From Akanthomyces muscarius (taxonomy: Eukaryota; Ascomycota; Sordariomycetes; Hypocreales; Cordycipitaceae): a DNA stretch of 64,000 nt. The DNA is taken from NCBI RefSeq assembly GCF_028009165.1, contig NC_079243.1, forward strand, positions 3,658,001-3,722,000. The letters are read 5' to 3'. The notes under the pieces were generated by a model. That model was not told the origin of the DNA, did not search any database, and saw nothing but the letters and a program-made list of their open reading frames with translations. The position numbers were made by a program, and so were the translations under genes. Positions 9,621 to 19,662 of this stretch are shown here, piece by piece. Position 1 is the stretch's first letter. The number at the start of each line of letters is the position of its first letter.

Positions 9621-10277
9621 GGCTGTTTGATTCGGATTTTGGCATAGGAATGGAAAAGGAGCGGCGTTGACCAATTGCAATAGACATTGAAATTTTCTTT
9701 CATCCCCTGACAATACAATAATTATCAAGAAGCTCACTCTAATCTGCCACTACTGGTTTCACGTATCTACCTAACCTACGCAGGACAGACGGACACACCA
9801 GCAAGTCTAAATCACAACTGAGAAAATCTGCGGAAAACATAGTGAAATTTTATCATAACATCAACGAGGGCTTGGCAAGAAAGATTTAGTAACTTGCGCG
9901 ACACTATTACGCCATCGACAGTTGGAGCTGTCTGAAGCTGAGTGCAAGATGCCATTCACCCCGCCAAAGTGGGGGACGCCAGTCGCGCACCAGGCCTGAC
10001 CACATTTGCTTTTCGGCCCTTGCTAGTGACTCAGTCAAGCAATTTCACGTCTGCATCTTCAAAACAGCTACCTTACACAATACCAAAGGCAATCCCGACT
10101 AGATATTACATTCGATCAATGCTTTCTGATTGAACCACGAGACGAGAAGTTGCATACGAAACAACCACTCTCCAACAATCAACAACTGCGAGAAAAGCAA
10201 ACTTCCGCAAACCCCACGATACAGCCCACATCCGACGAAACAGCACCTAGCATCTCCAGCCCCGGCCGCCTGTTTTC
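9621..10277. other. Intergenic between HIS3 and GCD2
   Basis: HIS3 3' region followed by the GCD2 promoter. No other gene seen. Confidence 0.5.
10027..10033. promoter_or_regulatory. Perfect TGACTCA (Gcn4/CPC1 core) before GCD2
   Basis: The palindromic AP-1/Gcn4 core TGACTCA, 245 bases before the GCD2 ATG and 406 bases after the HIS3 stop. It would link this translation factor to general amino-acid control, but function is inferred from the motif alone. Confidence 0.4.
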
Positions 10278-11728
10278 ATGTCGACAGAAGGTGGAAAGCC
10301 TGCCGCCGGCGCAAGTGACGCGGCCGGCTCGTCGTCGAAACCGCCGCAGAACGGCCAGGCCAATGGCCAAGCCAAGGATGCTCCCCCAGGAGCTGCTGCC
10401 GCATCTGGAGCTGCTGCCGCATCTGGCGCTGCTGCTCCGGCAGGCGAGAAGAAGCTCTCTGGCGCTGAGCTGAAGAAGAAGCAAAAGGAGGAAAAGGCCG
10501 CACGACGTATGCAAGCCAAGGCGGCACAGACGGCCGCCGCACCACCAGGTGCTGCCGCAGCGGCTGCTGCTGCCGCCGCCGCCAAGGGCAAGGGCAAGCA
10601 GGACGGCGGCGCAGGCCCTCACGGAAACAAGATTGCGCTCAAGGTCGTGCCAAAGGCGCCGTCCAAGCCCAAGGCGACGGTGCCCGTGTGCTTCAGCCAC
10701 CTGTCCATGGCGAAGCGCATGAACATTACCCAGGCGGACAAGGACGTGCACCCGGTCATCCTGCAGCTGGGCCAGCAGATGAGCACCTTTGCCATTTCCG
10801 ACAGCATCACAAGAGCAGAAGCCACGCTGCTCGCCTTTAAAAAGGTATGCACACACACACCATTCTCTAAAATGCGAGTATGCCGAAAAGATTGTGGGTT
10901 AACACAAGACAGGTCATTGAATCATACACAACCCCCCATGGCGCCACCCTCTCCCGCCATCTCACATCCGTCGTGCTCAAGAATCAGATCGAGTACCTCA
11001 CCGCCTGCCGCCCCATGTGCTTCTCCATGGGGAACGCTATCCGCTGGCTGAAGCTGCAAATCTCCAAGATTGACATTGACCTGCCCGACGCCGACGCCAA
11101 GACGCAGCTGTGCGAGGCCATTGACACGTACATCAACGAGCGCGTGACGCTCGCCGACATGGTCATCGTCAAGACGGCCGCCGACATGCTCACCGACGAC
11201 GACGTCGTCGTCACCTACGCCCGGCACCACCTCGTCGAGCGCGCGCTGCTGCGCGCCCGCGCCGACGGCAAGCGCTTCCGCGTCGTCCTCGTCGACGACC
11301 CCTTTGAGCGTGTCGGTCTCGCCCACGCGCAGCGCCTCTCGGCCGCCGGCATACCCGTCGCCTACTCGCACGACCTCGGCGCCCTGCGCACCAACCTCCA
11401 GGCCGCCACGTGTGTGCTCGTCGCCGCCGAGGCCATGTTCAGCAACGGCGCCGTCTACGCGCGCGCCGGCACCTGCGACATTGCCACGGTCGCGCGCGAT
11501 CTGAGCCTCCGCGTCGTCGCCCTCTGCGAGAGCATCAACTTCACCGAGCGCGTCTCGGCCGACTCGCTCACGTACAACGAGATTGACCCGGAGCGCAACT
11601 CGAGCGAGGCCTTTCGCCTGCTGTTCGACACGACGACGGACAAGTTCATCTCCATGGTGGTGACGGAGCTAGGCAACAGCTCGGCCAAGTCGGTGCCGGC
11701 GATTCTGCGGAAGCTGGAAGAGCTGTAG
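10278..11728 (+). CDS. GCD2: Translation initiation factor eIF2B, delta subunit
   Basis: Regulatory subunit of eIF2B, the exchange factor that reloads eIF2 with GTP and is inhibited by phosphorylated eIF2. Exons 10278-10844 and 10913-11728 give 460 residues. The intron (10845-10912) ends AAGACAG. The first 130 residues are low-complexity, rich in Ala, Lys and Gln, as is usual for this subunit. The rest is the eIF2B alpha/beta/delta fold, with family stretches such as HPVILQLGQQM, TPHGATLSRHLTSVVL, RPMCFSMGNAIRWLK, VVLVDDPFERVG, AEAMFSNGAVYARAGT and YNEIDPERNSSEAF. Its neighbour HIS3 is regulated by the same general-control system in yeast; that they are adjacent may be chance. Confidence 0.93.
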
Positions 11729-12158
11729 GGCTGCTGTTGAATCTTGGAGTTGGAGCATTTCTTAAAATGTAGGAAAAAGGCGTATAGACACAAGCATTCA
11801 TAAACATTTATACCCACGAGACATGAGTGTCCCTTTCGAGATTGCAAGTGAAGATGATATAATGAAGATCAGTTTGTTGAACAAAGAAAATGTAGGTCAA
11901 TTCCGACGGGATGGCCCTTCATAGCTCCCGTCTGATGTAAAATCGCCCCATTCGTGATATATACAGATTTCATCCACCTGACGTTCCTCCAACACCCAAC
12001 TTTAAATGAAAAGAGTTTTTACAAATGCCAGTCAACACTGTGCATGATCGCTCTGCCGTACTCCTCCTCCCATCGTCGAAATGCCATTTTTCAACCACAC
12101 AAGGCTGTCTCTTTTCGTTGGCATCGCCGTAGCGGTTTTCGTTTGGTTTTCTTCCTTT
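11729..12158. other. Convergent 3' region
   Basis: 3' regions of GCD2 and of the complex I subunit gene. No gene seen. Confidence 0.5.
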
Positions 12159-12669
12159 TTACTCGGCAGCCTCGGCAGCAGCCGCGTCACGCTCCGCCAT
12201 GCGGGCGCGCTTCTGCAGCAGAAAGGCCTTGCGCTCGCTCAGCACCTTGGACTGGCGGTCGTCGACGCCCTGCAGCCAGTAGCCGAAGCTGGCGCCGCCG
12301 AGGGCGTACGCCGGGTAGGCCCACAGCGAGGAGCGGTTGAAGAAGGGGCGCATCTCGATGCCGACTTGCCAGAAGCGGACGGCGAGGCCTGTCATCAACC
12401 AAAGCGGTTAGTATACTCGATGACCCTTTTTCTTCTTGCATCGTCGTGATCGGCGGAGCACAGGTATAGGATGAGTCGAAGGGTACTTGGCAGCTGCAGG
12501 TCTCGCCGTTGAAGCTTGGCAAGTCGCTGTACAGCTGCTTGAGATGCTCCACGAAGATGTCGTGCGTCCATCAATCAACCCCCCAGTTCGTCTCTACCAG
12601 CGCCCGTGATTGTCCATGTTGGGGAGCAGACGTACCGAAGCAGCTCCAGAACGCGATGCGGTGGACCAT
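12159..12669 (-). CDS. Small complex I accessory subunit (fungal 14 kDa type)
   Basis: Two exons, 12636-12669 and 12159-12388, separated by a 247-base intron (GTACGT...GATGACAG). They join as MVHRIAFWSCFG followed by LAVRFWQVGIEMRPFF to make an 87-residue protein. I recognise it as the small mitochondrial protein annotated in ascomycetes as an NADH-ubiquinone oxidoreductase 14 kDa subunit. It has one hydrophobic stretch (AYPAYALGGASFGYWL) and a charged Ala/Glu-rich C-terminal helix, fitting a single-pass inner-membrane accessory subunit. The first exon has only 11 codons and would be lost by gene finders that require long exons. The exact subunit equivalence to the human complex is not settled here. 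Confidence 0.75.
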
Positions 12670-13256
12670 GGTGGGCAATTGGCTCGGCTCAATCGGCCAA
12701 ACTTGAGTTGCGGAGAGAGGATTGTGTTCGGTCAGTGGCTGAATTCGGCGTCGGCGCTGCTCGGGAGCAGGAGGAGCGGGCAATTGATCCAGTCGGAGTC
12801 GGATTTGGAGGAGTCGTTACTGGGCATCGGGTGAGGTTCTTGGGATAAGACTAAACAGCTCGTCGCTGATTGGATCACGTGGGCAGCACGTGACGCGATC
12901 AGTATGGACGGTTTACCTCCCCCAACAGGATACATTTTGACTTGTAATGAACTAAATCAAAAGAAAAAAAGTATCGACAAAACGAATGAGTAAAGATTGT
13001 CCTTCTGTTCTTTTAGTTGAAGAGAATAATCATGTCACTATTCGTACTGTTCGTGCGTCGGCATACTTTCAATTGGTTACGGGTCGACTTACACGACCGT
13101 GGACTAACATACTGCACAGAATCTATTGTCATCTCCTTTCTATTCTAAACGCAATTCTAATGTACACGGATCGTCATGAAAAGGCTCAATACAGGCTCCA
13201 TACAGGCTCCATAAACACATCTCTACTTCTACACAAATCTCCACCCTCGCCGCCTA
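12670..13256. other. Intergenic, no gene seen
   Basis: Upstream region of the complex I gene and 3' region of the DUF3684 gene. CACGTGGGCAGCACGTGACG near 12877-12896 holds two CACGTG/CACGTGA E-box-like words 12 bases apart, possibly promoter elements. Confidence 0.45.
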
Positions 13257-16200
13257 TCATTTCCCTTGCGTCCACTGCGAAATCTGTCCCACCATGCGTC
13301 CCATGTACTGCTGGATAAACGACTCCGTATAATAGCTATGGTTGGCATTGTGCACCGAAACCAGGTTATGCGCCAGCTCGTGCGCAATCACAACCCACCA
13401 CCACGTCGCCGCGTCCGCCAAGGCCGCACCGTCATCCGTCGCGACCGCCTCGGCGTGCAACTGTAGAAAGAATCGCAGGTTGCAAAAGATGCTCCCGCCG
13501 GTGTTGAAGGCAATCGTGCTGCCGCGCTCATCATAGTACACGTGCAGCACTGCCGACGAGAGTCCGTACACGCGTCCTACGTCCACCAACAAATTCGCAA
13601 AGCTGTTGACGGCGTCGCGCTGGCTCGCAAGAAACTGCTGCGGGTCTACTGACATGTGGCGCGCCGTGTAAATCTTGAGCCCGTTGGGCGCGTTGGATAC
13701 ATACTGCATGTCCTTGGCCGAATTCTCGTCGCAGTACGTAGCTTGCTCCTTGACCTCATTGACGTCGGGCTGCGAAAAGACAGAGTTGGAGCCATGAGCG
13801 CGTGTGGCATTGACTGCGCTAGCGAGATTTTGTTGCACTATGGCTGGGCTGGTGACCTTGCCAGTATCCAGCCCATTGCTGGAGCCTCCTTGCACGCCCT
13901 TTTGCCTTTGTCGCTGCTCTGACTCCGAATACGGTGGTGGCTGCTCTTCTTGTGGAGAATCGAAGCCTAGGCGTTTCGTCAAGTTGGAGAATAGGCCTTT
14001 GCTCTTTCTGCCATTGTTCGGCGGCTCTGTGTGATTGTCATCGGGAGAGGACCAAGCACCCGGAAGTGTCTGCTTGGGTTGAGCCGGGGTGGATGGGGCG
14101 GGTGGCAGAGCCGGGACATTAGGGACGGCACGGGCCGCTTCAGCAGCCTTTGGCTCAGGTATCATGCCTTGATTGGCCCAGTTCGCTTCTTGCTCGCGTA
14201 GCCTCTTTTGTTCCTCTTCGAGTGCCTTGCGCTTCTCCTCTTCCGCCATTCTCGCCTCCGCCGCTTTAACGCGCAGAATACGGTCCACATTGTAACCTCT
14301 ATCTCGCAAGGCGTACAGGTCGAGAGTTAGAAACGGTTCGAAGAAAAAGTAAGCCTGCTGATTTGGACGCTTCAGTAACATCTGGCAGACGGCTTGCCCA
14401 ACCTGATACATGTCAGGCTTGGAGTCTTCCGCAACATAAAGTATCCAAGCTCCGTTGCTGTGAGAGCCAGCAGCATGACGCCGCTCAGCGTGCGACTGAC
14501 TCTGGCCCTTGAGTGTTCTTCGAAGCGCTACGGAACGGACGACCTCAACAACAAGATTTGAATCCAGCCATTTGGCATCGTGCTTGATAAAGTCTCGTCG
14601 GTAGTGAGCGTACTCGTACAGGAAGATTTTGGCTCTTTCGATAACGTGCTTTCGTAGGCGCTGGCCGACAGTGTCTTTCGCTGCGCGACCACCGATTCGG
14701 AGGTCTTCTTCCACTATTGTGCTCAGCTTGTGTGCACCAAGTTGAAGGTAAAAGTCCTCAAGCAAGTCCTCTTCTGGAGCACAAAGGAGATGATCTTTAA
14801 AGAGACGGTAGCTGATGATATCGTCCAACACAACTATTTGGCTGGCAGTAGCAAGTTGATATTGCTTCACGGGCTCCACCTCGTCTTCGAGATCGATGAG
14901 GTTCCCCTTCATGGGTGTTGTAATCTCCTTGTAGCCAGGCAAAAATTTAGAGGTCTGCATCCGCCTCCATAGGGCCTTGTCGCGCTGCAGAATATGGCTC
15001 TCCTCTGCCAATGACTTGAGAAGATTTAGATATTTCTCAGTACTTTCCAGGGCAGACATCAGACGTGCCGGCTCGGTGCACGCCATTTCTGCAACTTCCT
15101 TCTTTGTTGGCTCACTTCTGGCACCACATTTGAACAGGAATGCATTGGCATCATTACCAAAATCCACAAAGTCGAAGATGGCATCGTACGTCGGCGAGCT
15201 GCCAAGATATGTTCGCGACGGTGTTATGAAAGTGATACCGGATCCACCTTTTTCTTTCCTGGCAGCGCTATGCGACCGAGAAATAGGTACAATAGGAGCA
15301 TTGCAAAGTTTGAGGACGTTCTGGTCGCCAAGCTCACCAAGACGGGATGCAAAGTAACCGAAGAGTTTGACTGCCGATTGATGGTCCTGTGGCGGGTGCG
15401 TCAGGAGGCGACTGACACACTCAAGCATCGGCGGGTCGCTCGCGACGCCGAACTTATTGGCGTGGCTGTGCAGGTCACTTCTTAACACCGAGAAACCAAG
15501 CACAGTGGCGCGCGTGTTCGTAAAACAGGCCGAGGGTACGACAAGCTCCCCGGCCTCCTGCAACGGCATGATTGGCTTACGGCAAGTGCTCATATCAAGA
15601 GCGCCGTACATATTCAGGTGATGATTGGTGATGAAGTATGTCATGGCATTTGCTCGCAAGCCTGCATCCTTGGAAGCCATCATGTCTACCAATTCTGGAA
15701 CAGAGGGGAACGTTCGTAGACCCAGGCTCTTCAAAAACAGTGCCTCAGCACTGGTCCCGCGGTAGCTGCCAGGAGGGCCAGGCCACTGCAAAATGGGTAA
15801 CCGAAGCGCGCGGAACGACTCTTGCGGCTCAAACAGCTCAGAAAGCTTGAACAGTGTATCTGTGCCTTTTGTCGGCTCCATGCCCTTAGGTCCAGCTTCT
15901 GCAGGGCAAATCTTCGACTGTTTAAGCTTCTTCATGTCCGCAGAGGGTATATCAGCCTGGACAGAGGTGAGATACTTAATCAACTCCATGTGGCTCCATT
16001 TTTGCTGCCCACTCCTCTCTGAACTGTTCAACAAGCGAGTGAAGATTGTCTCCAAGTCAAGGGTTTTGCGTACTCCAATTGCCACCAAGAACTTTTCTTT
16101 GACTTTTTCACAGCCCTGAACAATTGGCAGGTCATCAAACAATTTGACAGTAGGAAAGAAGGCCTCTGTCGGGTACTTCATACCCAGCTTTGTCGGCATG

Positions 16201-18458
16201 ACCGTCCTATCCTGGAGCAGCGTAATGACTGTATTGCGGCTGATGTTGCTCAACGTATCCCAATTCTTGGACAACGTGATCAAGACCTGCACGGCAAATT
16301 TGGCGGACTTGGTGAAGCTCTCATCCTCAGACCGGCTGTTTGTGGTTTCGAGGAGGAATCTCAGCCATGGGACGATCTCCAGAGGCTCCCATCCTAGGGC
16401 TTGGAGCTCAGAGACGCTAGAGTTGACGGTGAAGGAGAACGGTATCGTGGTGGGCGGGATCGGCATATTGGCAGGTATCCGTGCCATGCTATGGTAGTTA
16501 GTGATGCTGCCTAGTGCTATCACTTCGCCAGTGCCACCCTCCTCATCAACAGCAGCTACAGCCACGTCAAGCAATGCAGCGCGACTGCCGGCATCCAGCT
16601 CCCCAGTCACGGATTTCTTCCCGAGCCAAGTAATCAAGCTAATAACTTGCGCCTTGCTCAATGCCTTCACCGCTAGCTCCTCCTTAATATCGCCGACATT
16701 GATGGGCATTAGCAAGCCAAAATCAATCAGCTTCTTGACGAAGGGGGCTTCAGTCAGCTTTTTGGGCACCACAGGGATGCTGTCGACGAAAGCGTTGAGC
16801 TCCTCAATTCCCAGGCGGATTTTTGTGGTCTGCAGGACTCCCCTTGTAGAGTACATTTCAATAGAAGCCTTCTTGAAGCAAGTCCAGAAAGCCTCTTCCA
16901 TGATCTGACCGACTTGGGAGCTAGGAGTCGAGTCCGCAAAAGAATATGTACCGAGAATATGAAGAGCTTCAGGCAAATATTTTGAAACAGTAGCTTCAGT
17001 TATTTTAGCACCCTTTTCGACGCTGCCGATAACTTTCTTATGCAAGTCGTCCATTTCATTAGCAAATGCCAGCCGAACAATGATCCCGGCGGCTCTCAGA
17101 AGCTCAACATTCCACGTTCGAACCCATCGCGCGTTTAAGTCAATCGCCTCCCGCTCTACCGTCGGGATGACAGACGGAGCAGACAAATGCATGCCAGCTC
17201 CAGTAGTCTGCATGGTGGGAAAGCCAATAAAGATGCGTCCACCAGGCTTCTTGTTGGGCAGAACTGAAGCAAAGACATCAGTAGCATTGCCTGTCCCATC
17301 TTGCAATGACGCAGCTTGAGATGCAGCGGCTTCATCGAATGATGCAGTCAGAATCGACAGCCTTGTTTTGGCTGGCGGGGGCTTCTTTGTAGCCCGTTCC
17401 AGCTCAGAAGCAAAGGAAGACGAGACGCTTGTTTGCACGTTGGCTGACGTCGCGCGAAGGAATATTGACGAAGTGTTTAATTTGGTAACGTCCTCGGAGA
17501 TTAGCTTCTGCGCCTTGTTCTCCTCTGCCACCGCCTTTTGTTTTGTGCCCGAAGCGTTTGACGCCAGTCGAGAGAAAAATGAGCGTAGTGAAGAGGATGA
17601 TTCGGCAGCGTTGAATGACTCTGTAGCCTTGGTGGCAGCGGCGCTCTGCGGCTTCCAGCCAATAGCGCTCATAAAGGAAGCATCGATTTGTGTGCTGGTT
17701 CTGTCAACGCCCACGACCTTCATCAGCCCCTCTTTCGTCTTTGGCACGAGATCCCTGGGTAGGCTCAGGTCGACAACGGGCGAAGTCTTCTTTCTGAGAG
17801 ACAGGATTGTGTAATCGTCGATTTTGAATTCTATATTTTGCAGTGCAACAAATGTCAGACTGGTAGCCAAAAACTGGCCAACCGATAAGAGATTGGGCAT
17901 AGGCGTGGTAGTATTTCTATAGTCGAGTACAAAGGTTGTGAATTTGCTGGTCTGGGCCTCTGGCAGCTTGGACTTCTTGGTGAATAGCGAGTTTCCTTTC
18001 CAGTAAAAGGCCATGGCCTCGCTGCCAGAGCTGACAAACGGCTCCTCGCAGTCGGCAAAGACGCTGTAGAAGCCGACACCAAAGGCGCCGATCTTTGTCT
18101 CGTCCGGGTTGCCCTCTGCGATTCGCTTCAGACGGCCCCAATCTCGCTGATTAAACTGCTGGCCATCGTTCTGAACGACGAGGCGTTGCAGCGTGTGGTT
18201 GGCGATGACATGTTTCAGCTGGTCCGATCGGTCGGTCGTGTTCGGCATGGGGACGCTGGTCGAGGGCAGCGTTTCCCACGTTACGGTGACGGATGTCGCC
18301 TGCGCATCCGCCGCGTTCTGTATCAGCTCTCGCAACGTCGTCCATTCGCCAGAGTAGCGCGCCAGGACCTTGTCGATCAGGGCCCTGGTGTCGACGGTGA
18401 CGGCCTCTTCGTCCTCTGCGTTGCGCAGGGCGGCCGCGCGCAAATTCGAATAATCCAT
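13257..18458 (-). CDS. Giant HSP90/sacsin-type ATPase protein (DUF3684)
   Basis: One uninterrupted exon of 1,733 residues. The N-terminal part is a GHKL ATP-binding fold like that of HSP90 and sacsin: TLRELIQNAADA (E44, N48, D51), then NDG at 97-99 and the glycine motif GAFGVGF at 124-130. The long middle (about 200-1350) is the fungal DUF3684 region. Near 1400-1450 there is a charged coiled coil (AEEEKRKALEEEQKRLREQ), followed by a proline- and glutamine-rich linker. The last 150 residues form a separate globular part ending with AHELAHN (H1693, E1694, H1697), a zinc-metalloprotease-like HEXXH motif. Family function is unknown; a chaperone-like role is a guess from the ATPase. The single large exon contrasts with its multi-intron neighbours. 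Confidence 0.88.
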   Translation of the reverse strand: MDYSNLRAAALRNAEDEEAVTVDTRALIDKVLARYSGEWTTLRELIQNAADAQATSVTVTWETLPSTSVPMPNTTDRSDQLKHVIANHTLQRLVVQNDGQQFNQRDWGRLKRIAEGNPDETKIGAFGVGFYSVFADCEEPFVSSGSEAMAFYWKGNSLFTKKSKLPEAQTSKFTTFVLDYRNTTTPMPNLLSVGQFLATSLTFVALQNIEFKIDDYTILSLRKKTSPVVDLSLPRDLVPKTKEGLMKVVGVDRTSTQIDASFMSAIGWKPQSAAATKATESFNAAESSSSLRSFFSRLASNASGTKQKAVAEENKAQKLISEDVTKLNTSSIFLRATSANVQTSVSSSFASELERATKKPPPAKTRLSILTASFDEAAASQAASLQDGTGNATDVFASVLPNKKPGGRIFIGFPTMQTTGAGMHLSAPSVIPTVEREAIDLNARWVRTWNVELLRAAGIIVRLAFANEMDDLHKKVIGSVEKGAKITEATVSKYLPEALHILGTYSFADSTPSSQVGQIMEEAFWTCFKKASIEMYSTRGVLQTTKIRLGIEELNAFVDSIPVVPKKLTEAPFVKKLIDFGLLMPINVGDIKEELAVKALSKAQVISLITWLGKKSVTGELDAGSRAALLDVAVAAVDEEGGTGEVIALGSITNYHSMARIPANMPIPPTTIPFSFTVNSSVSELQALGWEPLEIVPWLRFLLETTNSRSEDESFTKSAKFAVQVLITLSKNWDTLSNISRNTVITLLQDRTVMPTKLGMKYPTEAFFPTVKLFDDLPIVQGCEKVKEKFLVAIGVRKTLDLETIFTRLLNSSERSGQQKWSHMELIKYLTSVQADIPSADMKKLKQSKICPAEAGPKGMEPTKGTDTLFKLSELFEPQESFRALRLPILQWPGPPGSYRGTSAEALFLKSLGLRTFPSVPELVDMMASKDAGLRANAMTYFITNHHLNMYGALDMSTCRKPIMPLQEAGELVVPSACFTNTRATVLGFSVLRSDLHSHANKFGVASDPPMLECVSRLLTHPPQDHQSAVKLFGYFASRLGELGDQNVLKLCNAPIVPISRSHSAARKEKGGSGITFITPSRTYLGSSPTYDAIFDFVDFGNDANAFLFKCGARSEPTKKEVAEMACTEPARLMSALESTEKYLNLLKSLAEESHILQRDKALWRRMQTSKFLPGYKEITTPMKGNLIDLEDEVEPVKQYQLATASQIVVLDDIISYRLFKDHLLCAPEEDLLEDFYLQLGAHKLSTIVEEDLRIGGRAAKDTVGQRLRKHVIERAKIFLYEYAHYRRDFIKHDAKWLDSNLVVEVVRSVALRRTLKGQSQSHAERRHAAGSHSNGAWILYVAEDSKPDMYQVGQAVCQMLLKRPNQQAYFFFEPFLTLDLYALRDRGYNVDRILRVKAAEARMAEEEKRKALEEEQKRLREQEANWANQGMIPEPKAAEAARAVPNVPALPPAPSTPAQPKQTLPGAWSSPDDNHTEPPNNGRKSKGLFSNLTKRLGFDSPQEEQPPPYSESEQRQRQKGVQGGSSNGLDTGKVTSPAIVQQNLASAVNATRAHGSNSVFSQPDVNEVKEQATYCDENSAKDMQYVSNAPNGLKIYTARHMSVDPQQFLASQRDAVNSFANLLVDVGRVYGLSSAVLHVYYDERGSTIAFNTGGSIFCNLRFFLQLHAEAVATDDGAALADAATWWWVVIAHELAHNLVSVHNANHSYYTESFIQQYMGRMVGQISQWTQGK

Positions 18459-19235
18459 GTCGCCGGGGCTATGCTATGCAAGAACAAAAAGGACAGAGAA
18501 GACCGCTTCAGATGGGCATGGTACGTGTCGTGTCAACAGTGGGCAAAGCAGGCAGCCTAGTGGTGACGGCAGTGTTTCCTCTAGCTTCTATGTGGCAAAC
18601 GGTTTGTCCTCGTCTCGCGTCCGGGCGTCGGGCGTCGGGAGTAGAGAATGAGGGCTAAATATTGTGGCTGAGCGTGCGATTGATGTGATGAACGAGAGTT
18701 CAAGCTGAGCTAATGAAAAGGAGCGATTCGGCTTGTGCCCGAAACACCGTGAATAGATGTTGATGCGAGGCGGACTCGATCTGTCCAACAGCGTGTCCAG
18801 GTGCCGAGCCACTCGGAGGTTCCACTGTATCACAGCGCGTTTCCAGGCGTCTGAGCACCTGAGCTACCGGTGCCGTCTTGTTCCTATCTCAGCTGCAACT
18901 GCAACTGCGGAAAAGAATTATCAAAAGAGCTATCAAAAGTATCATCAAAAAGCATTAAAGCTGATATGTAGGACATTGAAAGAGTAGGCCTTGGTATGCG
19001 CTGGAGTAGATCATCAAAGTCGTAAGCTTATTAGAGTGGACTATGGTTATTCCACAGGCTACCTTGGCGATATTCAACCTCAATGTAGTCCCTCTTCGAT
19101 ATTCCAGGTAAGATTGCTAGATAAACTTGCCAGTAGTAGATTTCAATATGAAGTACATAACATGAATTAAATGGCTAAATAAATAATCTGTTCACGGACT
19201 GCCAACACTCTGCCCAATCCATCGAGACAGCTGTA
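18459..19235. other. Intergenic, upstream of the DUF3684 gene
   Basis: No gene. Three short repeats of a (T)ATCAAAAG word lie at about 18918-18952. The right half is AT-rich. Confidence 0.45.
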
Positions 19236-19327
19236 ATGCAAGAGCCAAAGGAATATAACACGCTCGAAAAATCTAGCTATATTGTGACACAAGCAAAACG
19301 AAAGACTGTGACCATATTATTACAATC

Positions 19328-19639
19328 TTGGCGCCACAACCCTCTAAGACTAGGTCCATTGTCGCACATGCTGCCGGAGACGGAAATGCGGCTGCTGTCG
19401 AGCTACTACTTGACCTTGGCGTTCACCTCAATACAAAAGACCGATGGGATCATACGCCGCTGGCATGGGCCGACGATAATGGACATGAGGCTGTCGCTAG
19501 GCTATTGGTTGAGTCTGGTGCCGACCTCGAGGCAAAAGATGACTTGGGTTACACAATGTTGCAGCGAGCTGAAGCTGCTGGGCGCGAGAATATTGTTCAG
19601 CTGTTAAAGCAAGATTCTTCAAGAAGCATTTTACCTTGA
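19328..19639 (+). pseudogene. Ankyrin-repeat remnant
   Basis: About 100 codons encoding two to three ankyrin repeats: DGNAAAVELLLDLGVHLNTK, DHTPLAWADDNGHEAVARLL and DLGYTMLQRAEAAGRENIV. The frame has no ATG start; its first usable codon is TTG. A separate ATG frame at 19236 runs in another register over the same DNA. No upstream exon with clear ankyrin text is visible, and the stop comes soon after the last repeat. It is therefore most likely the 3' tail of a broken ankyrin gene. A small spliced gene using an acceptor such as CTAAGACTAG near 19352 cannot be excluded. Confidence 0.55.
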
Positions 19640-19662
19640 GAGAAACAAAGACACTAGGCCTC

